Shown one piece after another: positions 14,063 through 23,265 of a DNA stretch of 64,000 nucleotides; the first letter of the stretch is position 1; every line of letters starts with the position of its first letter. A program made the translations under genes and the position numbers. The notes under the pieces were generated by a model, which was not told the origin of the DNA, did no database searches, and worked only from the letters and a program-made list of their open reading frames with translations. The DNA lies in assembly GCF_000472925.1 (NCBI RefSeq), contig NZ_AXAS01000014.1:1-64000 (forward strand), read 5' to 3'. The stretch is from Bradyrhizobium sp. Ec3.3 (GTDB lineage: Bacteria; Pseudomonadota; Alphaproteobacteria; Rhizobiales; Xanthobacteraceae).

Positions 14063-15411
14063 CGGACGCTCGCGCTTATTGCGATAACATTTTGGGGCGG
14101 TGGTTGCGTTATATCTCGCAGCCGCGCCGCCCACAGCTCTAGCGCCTCGCGTTTTTCATCCAGGTAATCGTGCAAATCATAGACGCCCTTGATGCCGGGC
14201 CGAACGTGGGCAAGCACAGCCTCTCGTGCTTCCTCTGTGACCTTGAGCCGGGACAGGCCGCTCCGCACAGTGCGGCGGATGTCGTGGTTGACGAACGGCA
14301 GAAGCGCGACTTGCTTATGATCATCGCCTCGGATCTTCGCTAGCGCTCTAAGTGTTCGAAGCATCCGCGCATCTAGGCGCTGCTTGTACTTCGTGCCCAT
14401 CCAAACTGAAGTCTCCCCTGCCGTCGTCGAGAAAAGATATTTGCCACCCTTGAACTTCGGCAAATCATCGATGATTGCCAAGATGTCTCTGGTAAGGGGA
14501 ACGGCATGGGGCCGTGCCTGCTTCTTGCCGCCATCCTTTCCTTTCATGCGGGCGGCGGGGATAACCCAAATGCGTTCGCGACTGTTGATTTCATCCGACG
14601 AAGCGTCGGCCACTTCGTTGAGCCGAAGCGCGGTCAGGCAGAGTAACCGATAGACGGCGCCGGCCGGGTAGGGCATCCGACTCGCGGCCCGCCACAGTGC
14701 GAATAGCTCATCGTCTGTCAGCGTCCTTGCACTGGATCGCGGCATGTCGCCTAAAATGCTCGTAGCTGTGAGGTTAGCGCACGGCGAAACCTTCAGGCCG
14801 TATTCGGGCTGTGCCACGACCCAGCGGAATAGCCGTTTAATCAGCGCCAGCAGGTTGCGCGCACCGACCTTGCCGCCCGAGCCCTTGCTCCGTGCAACCT
14901 TCCTCTTGCGCCCCTTGCTCTTGATGAGCGCAGAAATCTGCAGGTCGCTTATCTCGGTGATTGCGTAGTCCTTCCATGCAGGGAGCAGGTCGCGTCGGAT
15001 GTCGCGCTCCGCTTCAGCTCCCTTTCGCTCGGTCGATAACTTGTCGCGGATGAAGTCCTCAGCGACGGCGGTGAAGGTCGTCTTGCGCTTCAGGATCTCG
15101 GCTTCGCGCTCCCTGCGCTCTTGGTCGGCCGGATCGACCCCCTTGGCAACCAGCTCGCGCCAGCGACGCGCCTTCTCTCTTGCGTCAGTAAGTGACATGT
15201 CGGCGCACTTGCCGATCTCCCGACGACTTGCACTTCCTCCGCCAGGGAACCGGGTTCGGAGGATAAATGTCTTGGTGCCTTCGCTGGTGACCCTCACACC
15301 AAAGCCAGGAACTTGCGCATCCATGACCTGATAGCGCTCGCCTTCAGGGGCCTGCTTAAGACCTGTAATTAGAGTGGGGGTGAGATTCTTGCGATGATCT
15401 GTCTTTGGCAT
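14059..15411 (-). CDS. int: Tyrosine recombinase (island integrase)
   Basis: 450 residues: N-terminal DUF4102-type arm-binding domain (DAQVPGFGVRVTSEGTKTFI), a core-binding domain, and a C-terminal catalytic domain. Catalytic residues are Arg263 (ALRLNEV), His376 and Arg379 (NHDIRR), His402 (LAHVRPG) and the nucleophile Tyr411 (GVYDLHDYL), so it should be active. The class integrates islands into tRNA genes. It lies about 150 bases from the tRNA-Asn fragment at 15566-15610, its likely attachment site. ATG 15411 matches the family N-terminus; the 21 residues upstream come from repeated AAGTGGCCC DNA. Confidence 0.92.
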   Translation of the reverse strand: MPKTDHRKNLTPTLITGLKQAPEGERYQVMDAQVPGFGVRVTSEGTKTFILRTRFPGGGSASRREIGKCADMSLTDAREKARRWRELVAKGVDPADQERREREAEILKRKTTFTAVAEDFIRDKLSTERKGAEAERDIRRDLLPAWKDYAITEISDLQISALIKSKGRKRKVARSKGSGGKVGARNLLALIKRLFRWVVAQPEYGLKVSPCANLTATSILGDMPRSSARTLTDDELFALWRAASRMPYPAGAVYRLLCLTALRLNEVADASSDEINSRERIWVIPAARMKGKDGGKKQARPHAVPLTRDILAIIDDLPKFKGGKYLFSTTAGETSVWMGTKYKQRLDARMLRTLRALAKIRGDDHKQVALLPFVNHDIRRTVRSGLSRLKVTEEAREAVLAHVRPGIKGVYDLHDYLDEKREALELWAARLRDITQPPPQNVIAISASVR

Positions 15412-15415
15412 GGTT

Positions 15416-15459
15416 GGGGCCACTTGGGGGCCACTTAAACGCGCAAAGCTAAGTGGCCC
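15416..15459. promoter_or_regulatory. AAGTGGCCC repeats upstream of the integrase
   Basis: GGGGCCACTT occurs at 15416-15425 and 15427-15436 as direct copies. Its reverse TAAGTGGCCC lies at 15450-15459, giving a perfect 10-base inverted repeat with the second copy (GGGCCACTTA ... TAAGTGGCCC). The place between the integrase start and the attachment site suits integrase arm sites or an int operator. Confidence 0.55.
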
Positions 15460-15559
15460 GATGCAAAGCAACACGACGCAATGAGTGAGTGAATCGTAAC
15501 CGAATCAGTGCGTTAGGCAAAGCGAACAAACGACTTGAAATGCTGTGAAACGAGGTCGT

Positions 15560-15610
15560 GACCATCTGTTAATCGGATGGTCGCTGGTTCGAATCCAGCC
15601 CGGGGAGCCA
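15560..15610 (+). other. Attachment site: 3' fragment of a tRNA-Asn gene
   Basis: Bases 15566-15610 reproduce a tRNA-Asn from the anticodon loop (CTGTTAA, anticodon GTT) through the T arm (GCTGGTTCGAATCCAGC) and acceptor strand to an encoded CCA. The 5' half (TCCCCGG acceptor, D arm) is absent, so this is not a functional gene. It is the leftover of integration into tRNA-Asn and marks the island's right end. GACCATC (15560-15566) and GATGGTC (15576-15582) flank the anticodon as a perfect inverted repeat, a plausible core site. The intact tRNA-Asn should lie beyond the left edge. Confidence 0.85.
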
Positions 15611-15775
15611 AATTTCTCATCAACTTCAATATCTTGCCGCGCACTGATGTGCCGGAGCGCGAGGCTGTTCACGCGGACGTGCACGTCGTCTGCCGCGCCT
15701 ACATCGCTACGACGCCAATTCGACTCAATTCAAATCGAGGTTCCCTGACGCTGGGCTTACGCGGAGCTGATTCCG

Positions 15776-15955
15776 ATGCCGAACGTTCAGGTCGACCATT
15801 CCCACTTGTCCCCCTCGATTCTGCCCACCGACATCCCCGATCTCAGCGACGACGAATGCCTCGCGCTGCTCGCGCGCGCGGTCGAGACGCGCGATTCGGC
15901 CCGGCTGGATGAAGTCGCGGCCTTCATTGGCCGGCTCGCTGTCGCGATCGAATAG
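15776..15955 (+). CDS. Small conserved-looking protein
   Basis: 59 residues starting MPNVQVDHSHLSPSILPTDI. A Pro/Asp-rich N-terminus is followed by a helical part DLSDDECLALLARAVETRDS and AAFIGRLAVAI. Codon use is that of core genes. It is the first plus-strand gene after the island boundary, 140 bases upstream of the methyltransferase gene. No family known to me. A long reverse frame over it has the codon pattern of a shadow. Confidence 0.5.
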   Translation: MPNVQVDHSHLSPSILPTDIPDLSDDECLALLARAVETRDSARLDEVAAFIGRLAVAIE

Positions 15956-16093
15956 GGCGCAAGACCCCAAGCCCAATTTGATCAGCCCGAGGCTTGCGCC
16001 TTGTGGCAATCGCCGTGTTGCGTTTTGGCGGGGCATGTTCCAAAGATGCCGCCACGTTTTTCCGCGGCGCCGTCCGCATTCCAGGGTTCCCCA

Positions 16094-16759
16094 ATGTCCG
16101 GTTTTGCGACCGCGCGCCAAAAGATGGTCGATGGCCAGGTGCGCACCAGTGACGTCACCGATCGCCGCATCCTCGATGCCATGTTCACGATTCCGCGCGA
16201 GGCTTTCGTACCCGCAAGCCGGCAGGCGCTGGCCTACCTCGACCTCGATCTCGACGTCGCCGAGGCCGGATCGGCCAAGCGGTACCTGATCAAGCCGGCG
16301 CTCACCGCCAAGCTGCTGCAGGCGGCCGAGATCGGCGAGGCTGATCGTGTCCTGGTGGTCGGCTGCGCCAGCGGTTACGTCGCGGCACTTGCCGCCAGGC
16401 TCGCTGCGCAAGTCACGGCTACGGAAAGCGATTCGGCGCTTGCCGCAAAAGCGAATAGCAATCTGGCTGCCCTCGGATTTGCGAATGTGACGTGCGCAGC
16501 CGCGCCCAGCGCGGATGGGGACCCGGCGGCTGCCCCCTACGATGTGATCATCCTGAACGGGGCGACCGAAGTGACACCCCACGTGCTCTTCGAGCAGCTC
16601 AAGGAAGGCGGGCGGCTGGTCGGCGTGTCGGCCGAGACGACGCCCCCGCGGGCCATGATCGTGACCCGCGCCCATGGCGAATTCGGCCACCGCGCGCTGT
16701 TCGACGCAGCAGCCCCGGTTCTTCCCGGCCTGGTGCGGGCGCCCGCCTTCGTCTTCTGA
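16094..16759 (+). CDS. Protein-L-isoaspartate O-methyltransferase family protein
   Basis: 221 residues. The family uses S-adenosylmethionine to methylate isoaspartyl residues in damaged proteins. The start MSGFATARQKMVDGQVRTSD matches the family N-terminus (QMVDGQIR-type). The SAM-binding loop is VLVVGCASGYVAALAARLA at about residues 95-113, where the canonical G-G-S-G is altered to G-C-A-S-G. Residues PREAFVP and YDVIILNGATEV are also typical. It belongs to the alphaproteobacterial subgroup that sits upstream of tolC. Whether this variant still repairs isoaspartate is not certain. Confidence 0.85.
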   Translation: MSGFATARQKMVDGQVRTSDVTDRRILDAMFTIPREAFVPASRQALAYLDLDLDVAEAGSAKRYLIKPALTAKLLQAAEIGEADRVLVVGCASGYVAALAARLAAQVTATESDSALAAKANSNLAALGFANVTCAAAPSADGDPAAAPYDVIILNGATEVTPHVLFEQLKEGGRLVGVSAETTPPRAMIVTRAHGEFGHRALFDAAAPVLPGLVRAPAFVF

Positions 16760-16958
16760 CGGGGTGGAACTCGTTAAAAATACCGTTCTGAATCAGAAGT
16801 GTGGCAGGGATGCTGCACGTGAAGACTTTCCGCTGCGAACAACCGCCGGGTAGTTCCGTCCGGCTTGACCACGTCCTATGGTGCGCCGGGGGCAACGACT
16901 CTCTGTCACCCGGCTCGCGGGCACGAGCCGGCGATAAGAATGAAACGGAACTTCTGGG

Positions 16959-18365
16959 ATGCATGGGGTGAAGCTCTTCACCGGAGCTGCGGCTTCGGTC
17001 CTCCTGATGGCGCTCGCGGGGCATTCGTCGGCCTTGGCGGAGACGATCGAAGGCGCGCTGGTGCGCGCCTATCAGGATAATCCGCAGCTCAACGCGCAGC
17101 GCGCATTCGTCCGTTCGACGGACGAAAACGTGCCGCAGGCATTGTCCGGATATCGCCCCAAAGTCTCGCTGAACGCGAGCGTCGGCGCTCAAGTTCTGCA
17201 CAGCGACTCGACGGCAGCCAGTACCGGTGGCCTCGTGATACACACGGTCAACAGTGGCAATAATGCACCGCGTGCAGCCGGTCTCACCGTGTCCCAGACG
17301 CTGTTCAACGGCAACCAGACCGGTAACCGGACCCGGGCCGCGGAGAATCAGGTTTCCGGCGCTCGCGAGGGATTGCGCAATCTCGAGCAGCAGGTGCTGT
17401 TCTCGGCGGCGCAGGCCTACATGGACTATCTGCGCGATTCGGCGACGGTCGAGGTCAACAAGAGCAACGTCCGCGTGCTCGAGCAGACGTTGAAGCAGAC
17501 GCGAGACCGCTTCAACGTCGGCGAAGTCACCCGCACCGACGTGGCCCAGTCCGAAGCACAACTGGCTGCGGGGCGAACCCTCGAGCAGCAGTCCGAAGCA
17601 ACGCTGACGGCGACGCGTGCGAACTATCGTCGCATCATCGGCATCGAGCCCGTCAATCTCGCGCCCGGCTCGCCGGTGGATCGCCTGCTGCCGCAGTCGC
17701 TGCCAAAGGCGGTCGAGCTAACGCTCATCCAAAACCCGACCGTAACGGCGGCGATGTTCGGGATCGATGTCGCCTTCATGAACCTGAAGGTGAACGAAGG
17801 CGCGTTGCTGCCGACGCTCACGTTCCAGGCCACGGTCAATCAAGCCTATGAGCAAACTCTGATCACTCCAAGCACGTTCAGCGCTGCCGCCATCGCACAG
17901 GCCTCGATGCCACTGTATCAGGGCGGCGGCGAATATTCGCTGATCCGGCAGTCCAAGGAGTCGCTGGCGCAGCAGCGGCTCGCGCTCGACCAAACGCGCG
18001 ACCAGGCTCGGTCCGACACCGTATCTGCCTGGGGCCAGCTCGACGCGTCCAAGGCGCAGGTGCAATCGACGCAGGCCCAGGTGACGGCGTCCGAGATCGC
18101 ACTGAACGGCGTGCGCGAGGAGGCAAAGGCCGGCCAGCGCACCACGCTCGACGTCCTCAACGCGCAGCAGGCGCTGGTCAACGCCCGCATCAACCTTGTG
18201 CAAGCGCAGCACGACCGCGTCGTGAATTCCTATCGCGTTCTCAGCTCGGTCGGCCGCCTGTCTCCGCAGGTGCTCGGCCTGAAGACCAACGTCTACGATC
18301 CCAGCGTGCACTACCACCAGGTGCGCGATAGCTGGGCCGGCGTGCGCACGCCCGACGGACGCTGA
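16959..18365 (+). CDS. tolC: TolC-family outer-membrane efflux/secretion channel
   Basis: 468 residues. It forms the trimeric outer-membrane channel of type I secretion and RND efflux. The signal peptide is residues ~1-27 (VLLMALAGHSSALA), followed by ETIEGALVRAYQDNPQLNAQ, the diagnostic first TolC repeat. Long coiled helices (VEVNKSNVRVLEQTLKQTRD; FNVGEVTRTDVAQSEAQLA) occur in two related halves, the second with AGQRTTLDVLNAQQALVNAR. Length is normal. Transcribed alone after the methyltransferase; the 200-base gap upstream should hold its promoter. Confidence 0.93.
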   Translation: MHGVKLFTGAAASVLLMALAGHSSALAETIEGALVRAYQDNPQLNAQRAFVRSTDENVPQALSGYRPKVSLNASVGAQVLHSDSTAASTGGLVIHTVNSGNNAPRAAGLTVSQTLFNGNQTGNRTRAAENQVSGAREGLRNLEQQVLFSAAQAYMDYLRDSATVEVNKSNVRVLEQTLKQTRDRFNVGEVTRTDVAQSEAQLAAGRTLEQQSEATLTATRANYRRIIGIEPVNLAPGSPVDRLLPQSLPKAVELTLIQNPTVTAAMFGIDVAFMNLKVNEGALLPTLTFQATVNQAYEQTLITPSTFSAAAIAQASMPLYQGGGEYSLIRQSKESLAQQRLALDQTRDQARSDTVSAWGQLDASKAQVQSTQAQVTASEIALNGVREEAKAGQRTTLDVLNAQQALVNARINLVQAQHDRVVNSYRVLSSVGRLSPQVLGLKTNVYDPSVHYHQVRDSWAGVRTPDGR

Positions 18366-18776
18366 TCTCCGCGACCAGAAGCATGATCCGGAAAAGTGTG
18401 AAGCGGTTTTCCGAAAGATCATGCTCAGACAACAACCTAAAGCGCGATGACGATTCTTCGAATCTCGTCGCGCTTTAGGTCGGCGTCGCATCATGGCGAT
18501 GCCGACTTGCGGTTTGCTTGCAATCATCAAACGCCCTGACATAGCCTTTCACTGAGATGCTGGCGCGATTCGCGCCGCACCTCATGTTGTTTGCGTAAGG
18601 CTTCGGTGCCGTGGGCAGGGGGCGCACCGCCGCGCAATGAGTCGCAATCGCCGTGATCTGGGGACAAGTCAGGCGGTCGTGGCGAAAATGCTGAGCCACC
18701 CGTTCGGAACCGGCCAATCCTGTCGTGCTTGGTGTAAAACAACGCATGCGAGGGCGTTGATGATGTGGAGTCGGAG
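18366..18776. other. Intergenic region with a palindromic repeat element
   Basis: No gene is supported. It contains one copy of the Rhizobiales palindromic element (18380-18478), followed by about 300 bases that should hold the promoter of the popZ-like gene. Confidence 0.5.
18380..18478. repeat. Palindromic intergenic repeat, family A copy 1
   Basis: Starts AGCATGATCCGGAAAAGTGT, continues through an imperfect inverted copy (GGTTTTCCGAAAGATCATGCT) and then a second hairpin built from AAAGCGCGA and TCGCGCTTT arms. The same two-part structure recurs at 48961-49058. This is from memory one of the abundant rhizobial intergenic mosaic elements. It lies just after tolC and may stabilise or end the transcript. 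Confidence 0.75.
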
Positions 18777-19535
18777 ATGACGCAGCCTGCAAAGGTGCAA
18801 GAACCCTCGATGGAGGAGATTCTGGCCTCGATCCGGCGCATCATTGCCGACGATGAGGCCAAGCCTCCGCTGGCCGAGAAGGCCGCCGAACCTGCCAAGC
18901 CCGCTGCCGCGCCGGCGCCCAAGCCGGCCGCGATGAATGACATTCCGCCGTCCAAGATCGCGCCGGCCAAGCCTGCCGCCGAAAAACCGGCTGCGCCACC
19001 ACCGGCTGCAAAGCCTGCGGCTCTGGCGCCGGCCGCAAGCAACAACCAGGACGATATCGACGCACTGCTGGCGGGGCTGGACGAGGCGACCCCCGCGCCC
19101 GAGATGCGGGCGCCGGAACCCGAGCCCGAGCCCGACGTGCTCGAGCTGACCGACGAGATGGCGGTGGAGACGCCAGCGCCTCCACCACCGAGCTTTCGCA
19201 AGGTTGAGCCGGGCGACGATGTCGAATTCGCCGAAGCCGCGGCGACGCCGTTCCGGCCGGCTCCTCCGCCACCGTCCTACCAACCGGTGAATTTCGACGC
19301 GCCGCCGCTGCCGCCGCAGCAGCCATTCCTGGCGCAGACCACGGTCTCCGCCGTCGAATCCGCCTTCAATTCCCTGGCCCATACCGTCCTGAGCTCGAAT
19401 GCGCGCACGCTGGAGGACCTGGTCAAGGAGATGCTGCGGCCGATGCTGAAATCCTGGCTCGACGACAACCTGCCGGGCCTCGTTGAACGCATCGTGAAGG
19501 CGGAAATCGAGCGGGTCTCGCGCGGCGGCCGGTAA
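18777..19535 (+). CDS. popZ: PopZ-like polar organizing protein (DUF2497)
   Basis: 252 residues. The three-part PopZ layout is clear: an N-terminal conserved helix (EPSMEEILASIRRIIADDE), a long Pro/Ala/Glu-rich disordered middle (about residues 25-175), and a C-terminal oligomerisation region (SLAHTVLSSNARTLEDLVKE and MLRPMLKSWLDDNLPGLVER). PopZ scaffolds the cell pole and anchors the chromosome centromere. ATG 18777 has GGAG six bases upstream; an in-frame GTG at 18765 is less likely. It lies upstream of valS, as in other Rhizobiales. Confidence 0.85.
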   Translation: MTQPAKVQEPSMEEILASIRRIIADDEAKPPLAEKAAEPAKPAAAPAPKPAAMNDIPPSKIAPAKPAAEKPAAPPPAAKPAALAPAASNNQDDIDALLAGLDEATPAPEMRAPEPEPEPDVLELTDEMAVETPAPPPPSFRKVEPGDDVEFAEAAATPFRPAPPPPSYQPVNFDAPPLPPQQPFLAQTTVSAVESAFNSLAHTVLSSNARTLEDLVKEMLRPMLKSWLDDNLPGLVERIVKAEIERVSRGGR

Positions 19536-19678
19536 GGCCGGGCCGCGTGGTCCCGATAAAGCCCTGCTTTTATGACCCATTGGGCCTGGCGACCGGGCCG
19601 GAAAGCCGTTTCGCCGCCGGGCTTTCCGTTGACACTTTCCGTTGACTTGGCCGCCGCGCACGGCTTTTTAGCAGCCCC

Positions 19679-22552
19679 ATGATCGAGAAAAACTACCAGC
19701 CCGCCGATATCGAAGCCCGCATGTCCGTCGTCTGGGAGGACAGCCTTGCCTTCAAGGCAGGCCGTCCCGACCGGCGCGACGCCACCCCCTTCACCATCGT
19801 GATCCCGCCGCCGAACGTGACGGGCTCGTTGCACATGGGCCACGCGCTCAACAACACGCTTCAGGACGTGCTGTGCCGCTTCGAGCGCATGCGCGGCCGC
19901 GACGTGCTGTGGCAGCCTGGTACCGACCATGCCGGTATCGCGACCCAGATGGTGGTCGAGCGGCAGCTGATGGAGCGTCAGCAGCCCGGCCGCCGCGAGA
20001 TGGGCCGCGAGAAATTCCTGGAGCGGGTCTGGGAGTGGAAGGCCGAGAGCGGCGACACCATCATCAACCAGCTCAAGCGGCTCGGCGCCTCCTGCGACTG
20101 GTCGCGTGAGCGCTTCACCATGGACGAGGGCCTGTCGAAGGCCGTCATCAAGGTGTTCGTCGAGCTCCACCGCGATGGCCTGATCTACAAGGACAAGCGG
20201 CTGGTCAACTGGGACCCGAAGCTGCTCACCGCGATCTCCGATCTCGAGGTGCAGCAGGTCGAGGTCAAGGGCAGCCTCTGGTATCTGCGCTATCCGGTCG
20301 AGGGCAAGAGCTTCAGCCCCGACGATCCCGCGAGTTTCATCGTCGTCGCCACCACGCGCCCGGAGACCATGCTCGGCGATACCGGCGTTGCCGTGCATCC
20401 CGAGGACGAGCGCTATCAGAAGCTCGTCGGCAAGCACGTCATCCTGCCGCTCGTCGGCCGCAAGGTCAAAATCGTCGCCGACGATTACTCCGACCCCGAG
20501 AAGGGCTCGGGTGCGGTGAAGGTGACGCCGGCGCACGACTTCAACGATTTCGAGGTCGGCAAACGCCATGCCCTGCGCCAGATCAGCGTGCTCGACAAGG
20601 AGGGCTGCCTCGATCTCGTCGACAACGAGGATTACCTGCGCGACCTGCCGGAGGGCGCCTCGCAATTCGCCGCGGAATTCCACAATGTCGAGCGCTTCGC
20701 CGCGCGCAAGCGCATCGTCGAGCGGCTGGAGGCGTTCGGTTTCATCGAGCGCATCGAGCCGCACACCCACATGGTGCCGCATGGCGACCGCTCCGGCGTC
20801 GTGATCGAGCCCTTCCTCACCGACCAGTGGTACGTCGACGCCAAGACGCTCGCAAAGCCCGCCATCGCGGCGGTGCGGAACGGCGAGACGACCTTCGTGC
20901 CGAAGAACTGGGAGAAGACCTATTACGAGTGGATGGAGAACATCCAACCCTGGTGTATCTCGCGTCAGCTCTGGTGGGGCCATCAGATTCCGGCCTGGTA
21001 CGGGCCGGACGGCAAGGTGTTCGTCGCCGAGACCGAGGAGGAGGCAGTCAGCCACGCGCTCGGCTACTACGCCGAGCAGGAGGTCATCACGCCGGAGCAG
21101 GGGCGCGAGATGGCGCTCGACCGCAACAAGCGCGAGGGCTTCATCACCCGCGACGAGGACGTGCTCGACACCTGGTTCTCCTCCGCGCTGTGGCCGTTCT
21201 CCACTCTCGGCTGGCCCGACGATACGCCGGAAGTGAAGCGCTACTACCCGACCGACGTGCTGGTCACCGGCTTCGACATCATCTTCTTCTGGGTCGCCCG
21301 GATGATGATGATGGGCCTGCACTTCATGAAGGAGGTGCCGTTCTCGACCGTCTACATCCACGCCCTCGTCCGTGACGAGAAGGGCGCCAAGATGTCGAAG
21401 TCGAAGGGCAACGTCATCGATCCCCTGCACCTGATCGACGAGTACGGCGCCGACGCGCTGCGCTTTACGCTCGCCGCGATGGCAGCCCAGGGGCGCGACA
21501 TCAAGCTCGCGACCAGCCGCGTCGAAGGCTATCGCAATTTCGCGACCAAACTCTGGAATGCCTGCCGCTTCGCGGAGATGAACCAGTGCCTGGTGCCCGA
21601 GGGTTTTGAGCCCGCGAAAGCGACGCAGACCCTGAGCCGCTGGATCGCGCACGAGACCGCGCACACCACGCGCGAGGTGACGGAAGCGATCGAGGCTTAT
21701 CGCTTCAACGATGCGGCGGGCGCGATCTACCGCTTCGTCTGGAACGTCTATTGCGACTGGTATGTCGAGCTCGCAAAGCCCGTGTTGCTCGGCCCGGATG
21801 GTCCGGCGAAGGCCGAGACCCGCGCGATGGTCGCCTGGGCGCGCGACGAGATTCTGAAGCTGCTGCACCCCTTCATGCCCTTCATCACCGAAGAGCTGTG
21901 GGAAGTGAGCGCCAAGCGCGAGGAATTGCTCACTCTGGCGCCGTGGCCGCTGAAGTCCGCCGGGCCGACGGCGGAAGAGCTCGCGATGGTCGCGGCATCG
22001 ATGCCGAATGACGGGGCTTTCATGTCCCCGATGGTACTGCCGATCTTCGACCACGCCGACTTCACCGATCCTGCGGCGGAAGCCGAGATCGGCTGGGTGA
22101 TCGACCTGGTGACGCAGATCCGTTCGGTGCGCGCCGAGATGAACATCCCGCCGGCGACGCTGACGGCGCTGGTGCTGGCCGGCGCCTCCGCGGAGACGAA
22201 GGAGCGCGCGCCGCGCTGGACCGATGTCATCAAGCGCATGGCGCGGCTCTCGGACATCTCCTTCGCCGATCGCGCGCCTGACGGTGCCGTGCAGATCCTG
22301 GTGCGCGGCGAGGTCGCAGCGCTGCCGCTGAAGGGGGTGGTGGATCTCGCCGCCGAGCGCGTGCGTCTCGACAAGGAGATCGCCAAGGCCGATGCCGACA
22401 TCAAGCGCGCCGAGTCCAAGCTGGCGAACGAGAAATTCGTCGCCAATGCGGCCGAAGAGGTCGTCGAGGAGGAGCGCGAAAAGCGCGAGGCCGCGCTGGC
22501 GCGCAAGGCGAAGCTGTTCGAGGCGCAGGAGCGGCTGAAGCAGGTGTCGTGA
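19679..22552 (+). CDS. valS: Valyl-tRNA synthetase
   Basis: 957 residues, class I aminoacyl-tRNA synthetase that charges tRNA-Val. HIGH-type motif HMGH at 52-55 within PPPNVTGSLHMGHALN. KMSKS at 571-575. The editing (CP1) domain includes TTRPETMLGDTGVAVHP. The anticodon-binding domain follows, with a C-terminal coiled coil (about 890-957, LDKEIAKADADIKRAESKLA). Full length and intact. It starts ~140 bases after popZ; its 3' end is followed by a repeat element and the convergent mpg gene. Confidence 0.97.
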   Translation: MIEKNYQPADIEARMSVVWEDSLAFKAGRPDRRDATPFTIVIPPPNVTGSLHMGHALNNTLQDVLCRFERMRGRDVLWQPGTDHAGIATQMVVERQLMERQQPGRREMGREKFLERVWEWKAESGDTIINQLKRLGASCDWSRERFTMDEGLSKAVIKVFVELHRDGLIYKDKRLVNWDPKLLTAISDLEVQQVEVKGSLWYLRYPVEGKSFSPDDPASFIVVATTRPETMLGDTGVAVHPEDERYQKLVGKHVILPLVGRKVKIVADDYSDPEKGSGAVKVTPAHDFNDFEVGKRHALRQISVLDKEGCLDLVDNEDYLRDLPEGASQFAAEFHNVERFAARKRIVERLEAFGFIERIEPHTHMVPHGDRSGVVIEPFLTDQWYVDAKTLAKPAIAAVRNGETTFVPKNWEKTYYEWMENIQPWCISRQLWWGHQIPAWYGPDGKVFVAETEEEAVSHALGYYAEQEVITPEQGREMALDRNKREGFITRDEDVLDTWFSSALWPFSTLGWPDDTPEVKRYYPTDVLVTGFDIIFFWVARMMMMGLHFMKEVPFSTVYIHALVRDEKGAKMSKSKGNVIDPLHLIDEYGADALRFTLAAMAAQGRDIKLATSRVEGYRNFATKLWNACRFAEMNQCLVPEGFEPAKATQTLSRWIAHETAHTTREVTEAIEAYRFNDAAGAIYRFVWNVYCDWYVELAKPVLLGPDGPAKAETRAMVAWARDEILKLLHPFMPFITEELWEVSAKREELLTLAPWPLKSAGPTAEELAMVAASMPNDGAFMSPMVLPIFDHADFTDPAAEAEIGWVIDLVTQIRSVRAEMNIPPATLTALVLAGASAETKERAPRWTDVIKRMARLSDISFADRAPDGAVQILVRGEVAALPLKGVVDLAAERVRLDKEIAKADADIKRAESKLANEKFVANAAEEVVEEEREKREAALARKAKLFEAQERLKQVS

Positions 22553-22558
22553 TCTTTC

Positions 22559-22660
22559 GGTCATTCCGGGGCGATGCGCAGCATCGAACCCGGAATCTCG
22601 AGATTCCCCGAAGCGCAATTGCGCTCGGAGGTCTGGTCCTTCGGACCATCCCGGAATGAC
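22559..22660. repeat. Palindromic intergenic repeat, family B copy 1
   Basis: Begins CGGTCATTCCGGGGCG and ends CCCGGAATGAC, so the ends are inverted copies. Inside are CCCGGAATCTCGAGATTCC and a GCGCAATTGCGC palindrome. A related copy lies at 35853-35955. It sits between the convergent valS and mpg genes. Confidence 0.75.
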
Positions 22661-22662
22661 AG

Positions 22663-23265
22663 CTACCTCGGAAACGGCTTGCTCAAAAACTTCGAGCCCT
22701 TGACGCCGTAGCGCCAGGGCAGCTCGACCGCCTTGGTGAGGCCGATCCGGATGCCGATCGCGATCTCCTTGTCGCCGGTGCGCGCGTGCAATGCGATCGG
22801 CGGGCGGTCGAGGGGCAGGGCGTTGTGCGCAATCGTGATGCCAAGCGCTTCCGTCAGCTTGCCCGGTCCCGAGCATAATGCATGCACATCGACGAGATGG
22901 CGCCGGCGGCGCATCGCGGCAATCCCATGCGTCGGCTCCAGCGCGCGGATCAGGACGGCGCTGGCCGAGCCTTCCTCCTCGCAGACGAAGTTCACGCACC
23001 AATGGATGCCGTAGGAACGGTAGACATAGGCAAAGCCGGGCGGGCCGAACATCACCTGGTTCCGTGGCGTCGGCCCGCGGTAGGAGTGCGCCGCCGGGTC
23101 GGTATGATGATAGGCCTCGACCTCGACGACAATCCCGCCGACGCCGTTCACCAGCAGCGTCGCGCCGATCAGGTCGGGCGCGACCTCGTGGACGCTGCGC
23201 GCGAAGAAGCCACGCTTCAACGGCTTGCCCAGGGTGGGTGTGGAGGGCTTCGATTTTGGAGCCAT
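22663..23265 (-). CDS. mpg: 3-methyladenine DNA glycosylase (AAG/MPG family)
   Basis: 200 residues. It removes alkylated purines from DNA to start base-excision repair. Family motifs: [20 protein letters not shown], the catalytic Glu in [38 protein letters not shown] for DNA intercalation, and [13 protein letters not shown]. Length is normal. It is convergent with valS and divergent from lipA (130 bases apart). Confidence 0.92.
   Translation of the reverse strand: MAPKSKPSTPTLGKPLKRGFFARSVHEVAPDLIGATLLVNGVGGIVVEVEAYHHTDPAAHSYRGPTPRNQVMFGPPGFAYVYRSYGIHWCVNFVCEEEGSASAVLIRALEPTHGIAAMRRRRHLVDVHALCSGPGKLTEALGITIAHNALPLDRPPIALHARTGDKEIAIGIRIGLTKAVELPWRYGVKGSKFLSKPFPR

Noticed and set aside
15725..16690. 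Reverse open frame of about 320 codons over the methyltransferase gene
   Set aside because: Overlaps the well-supported PCMT-family gene; no family motif, shadow composition.
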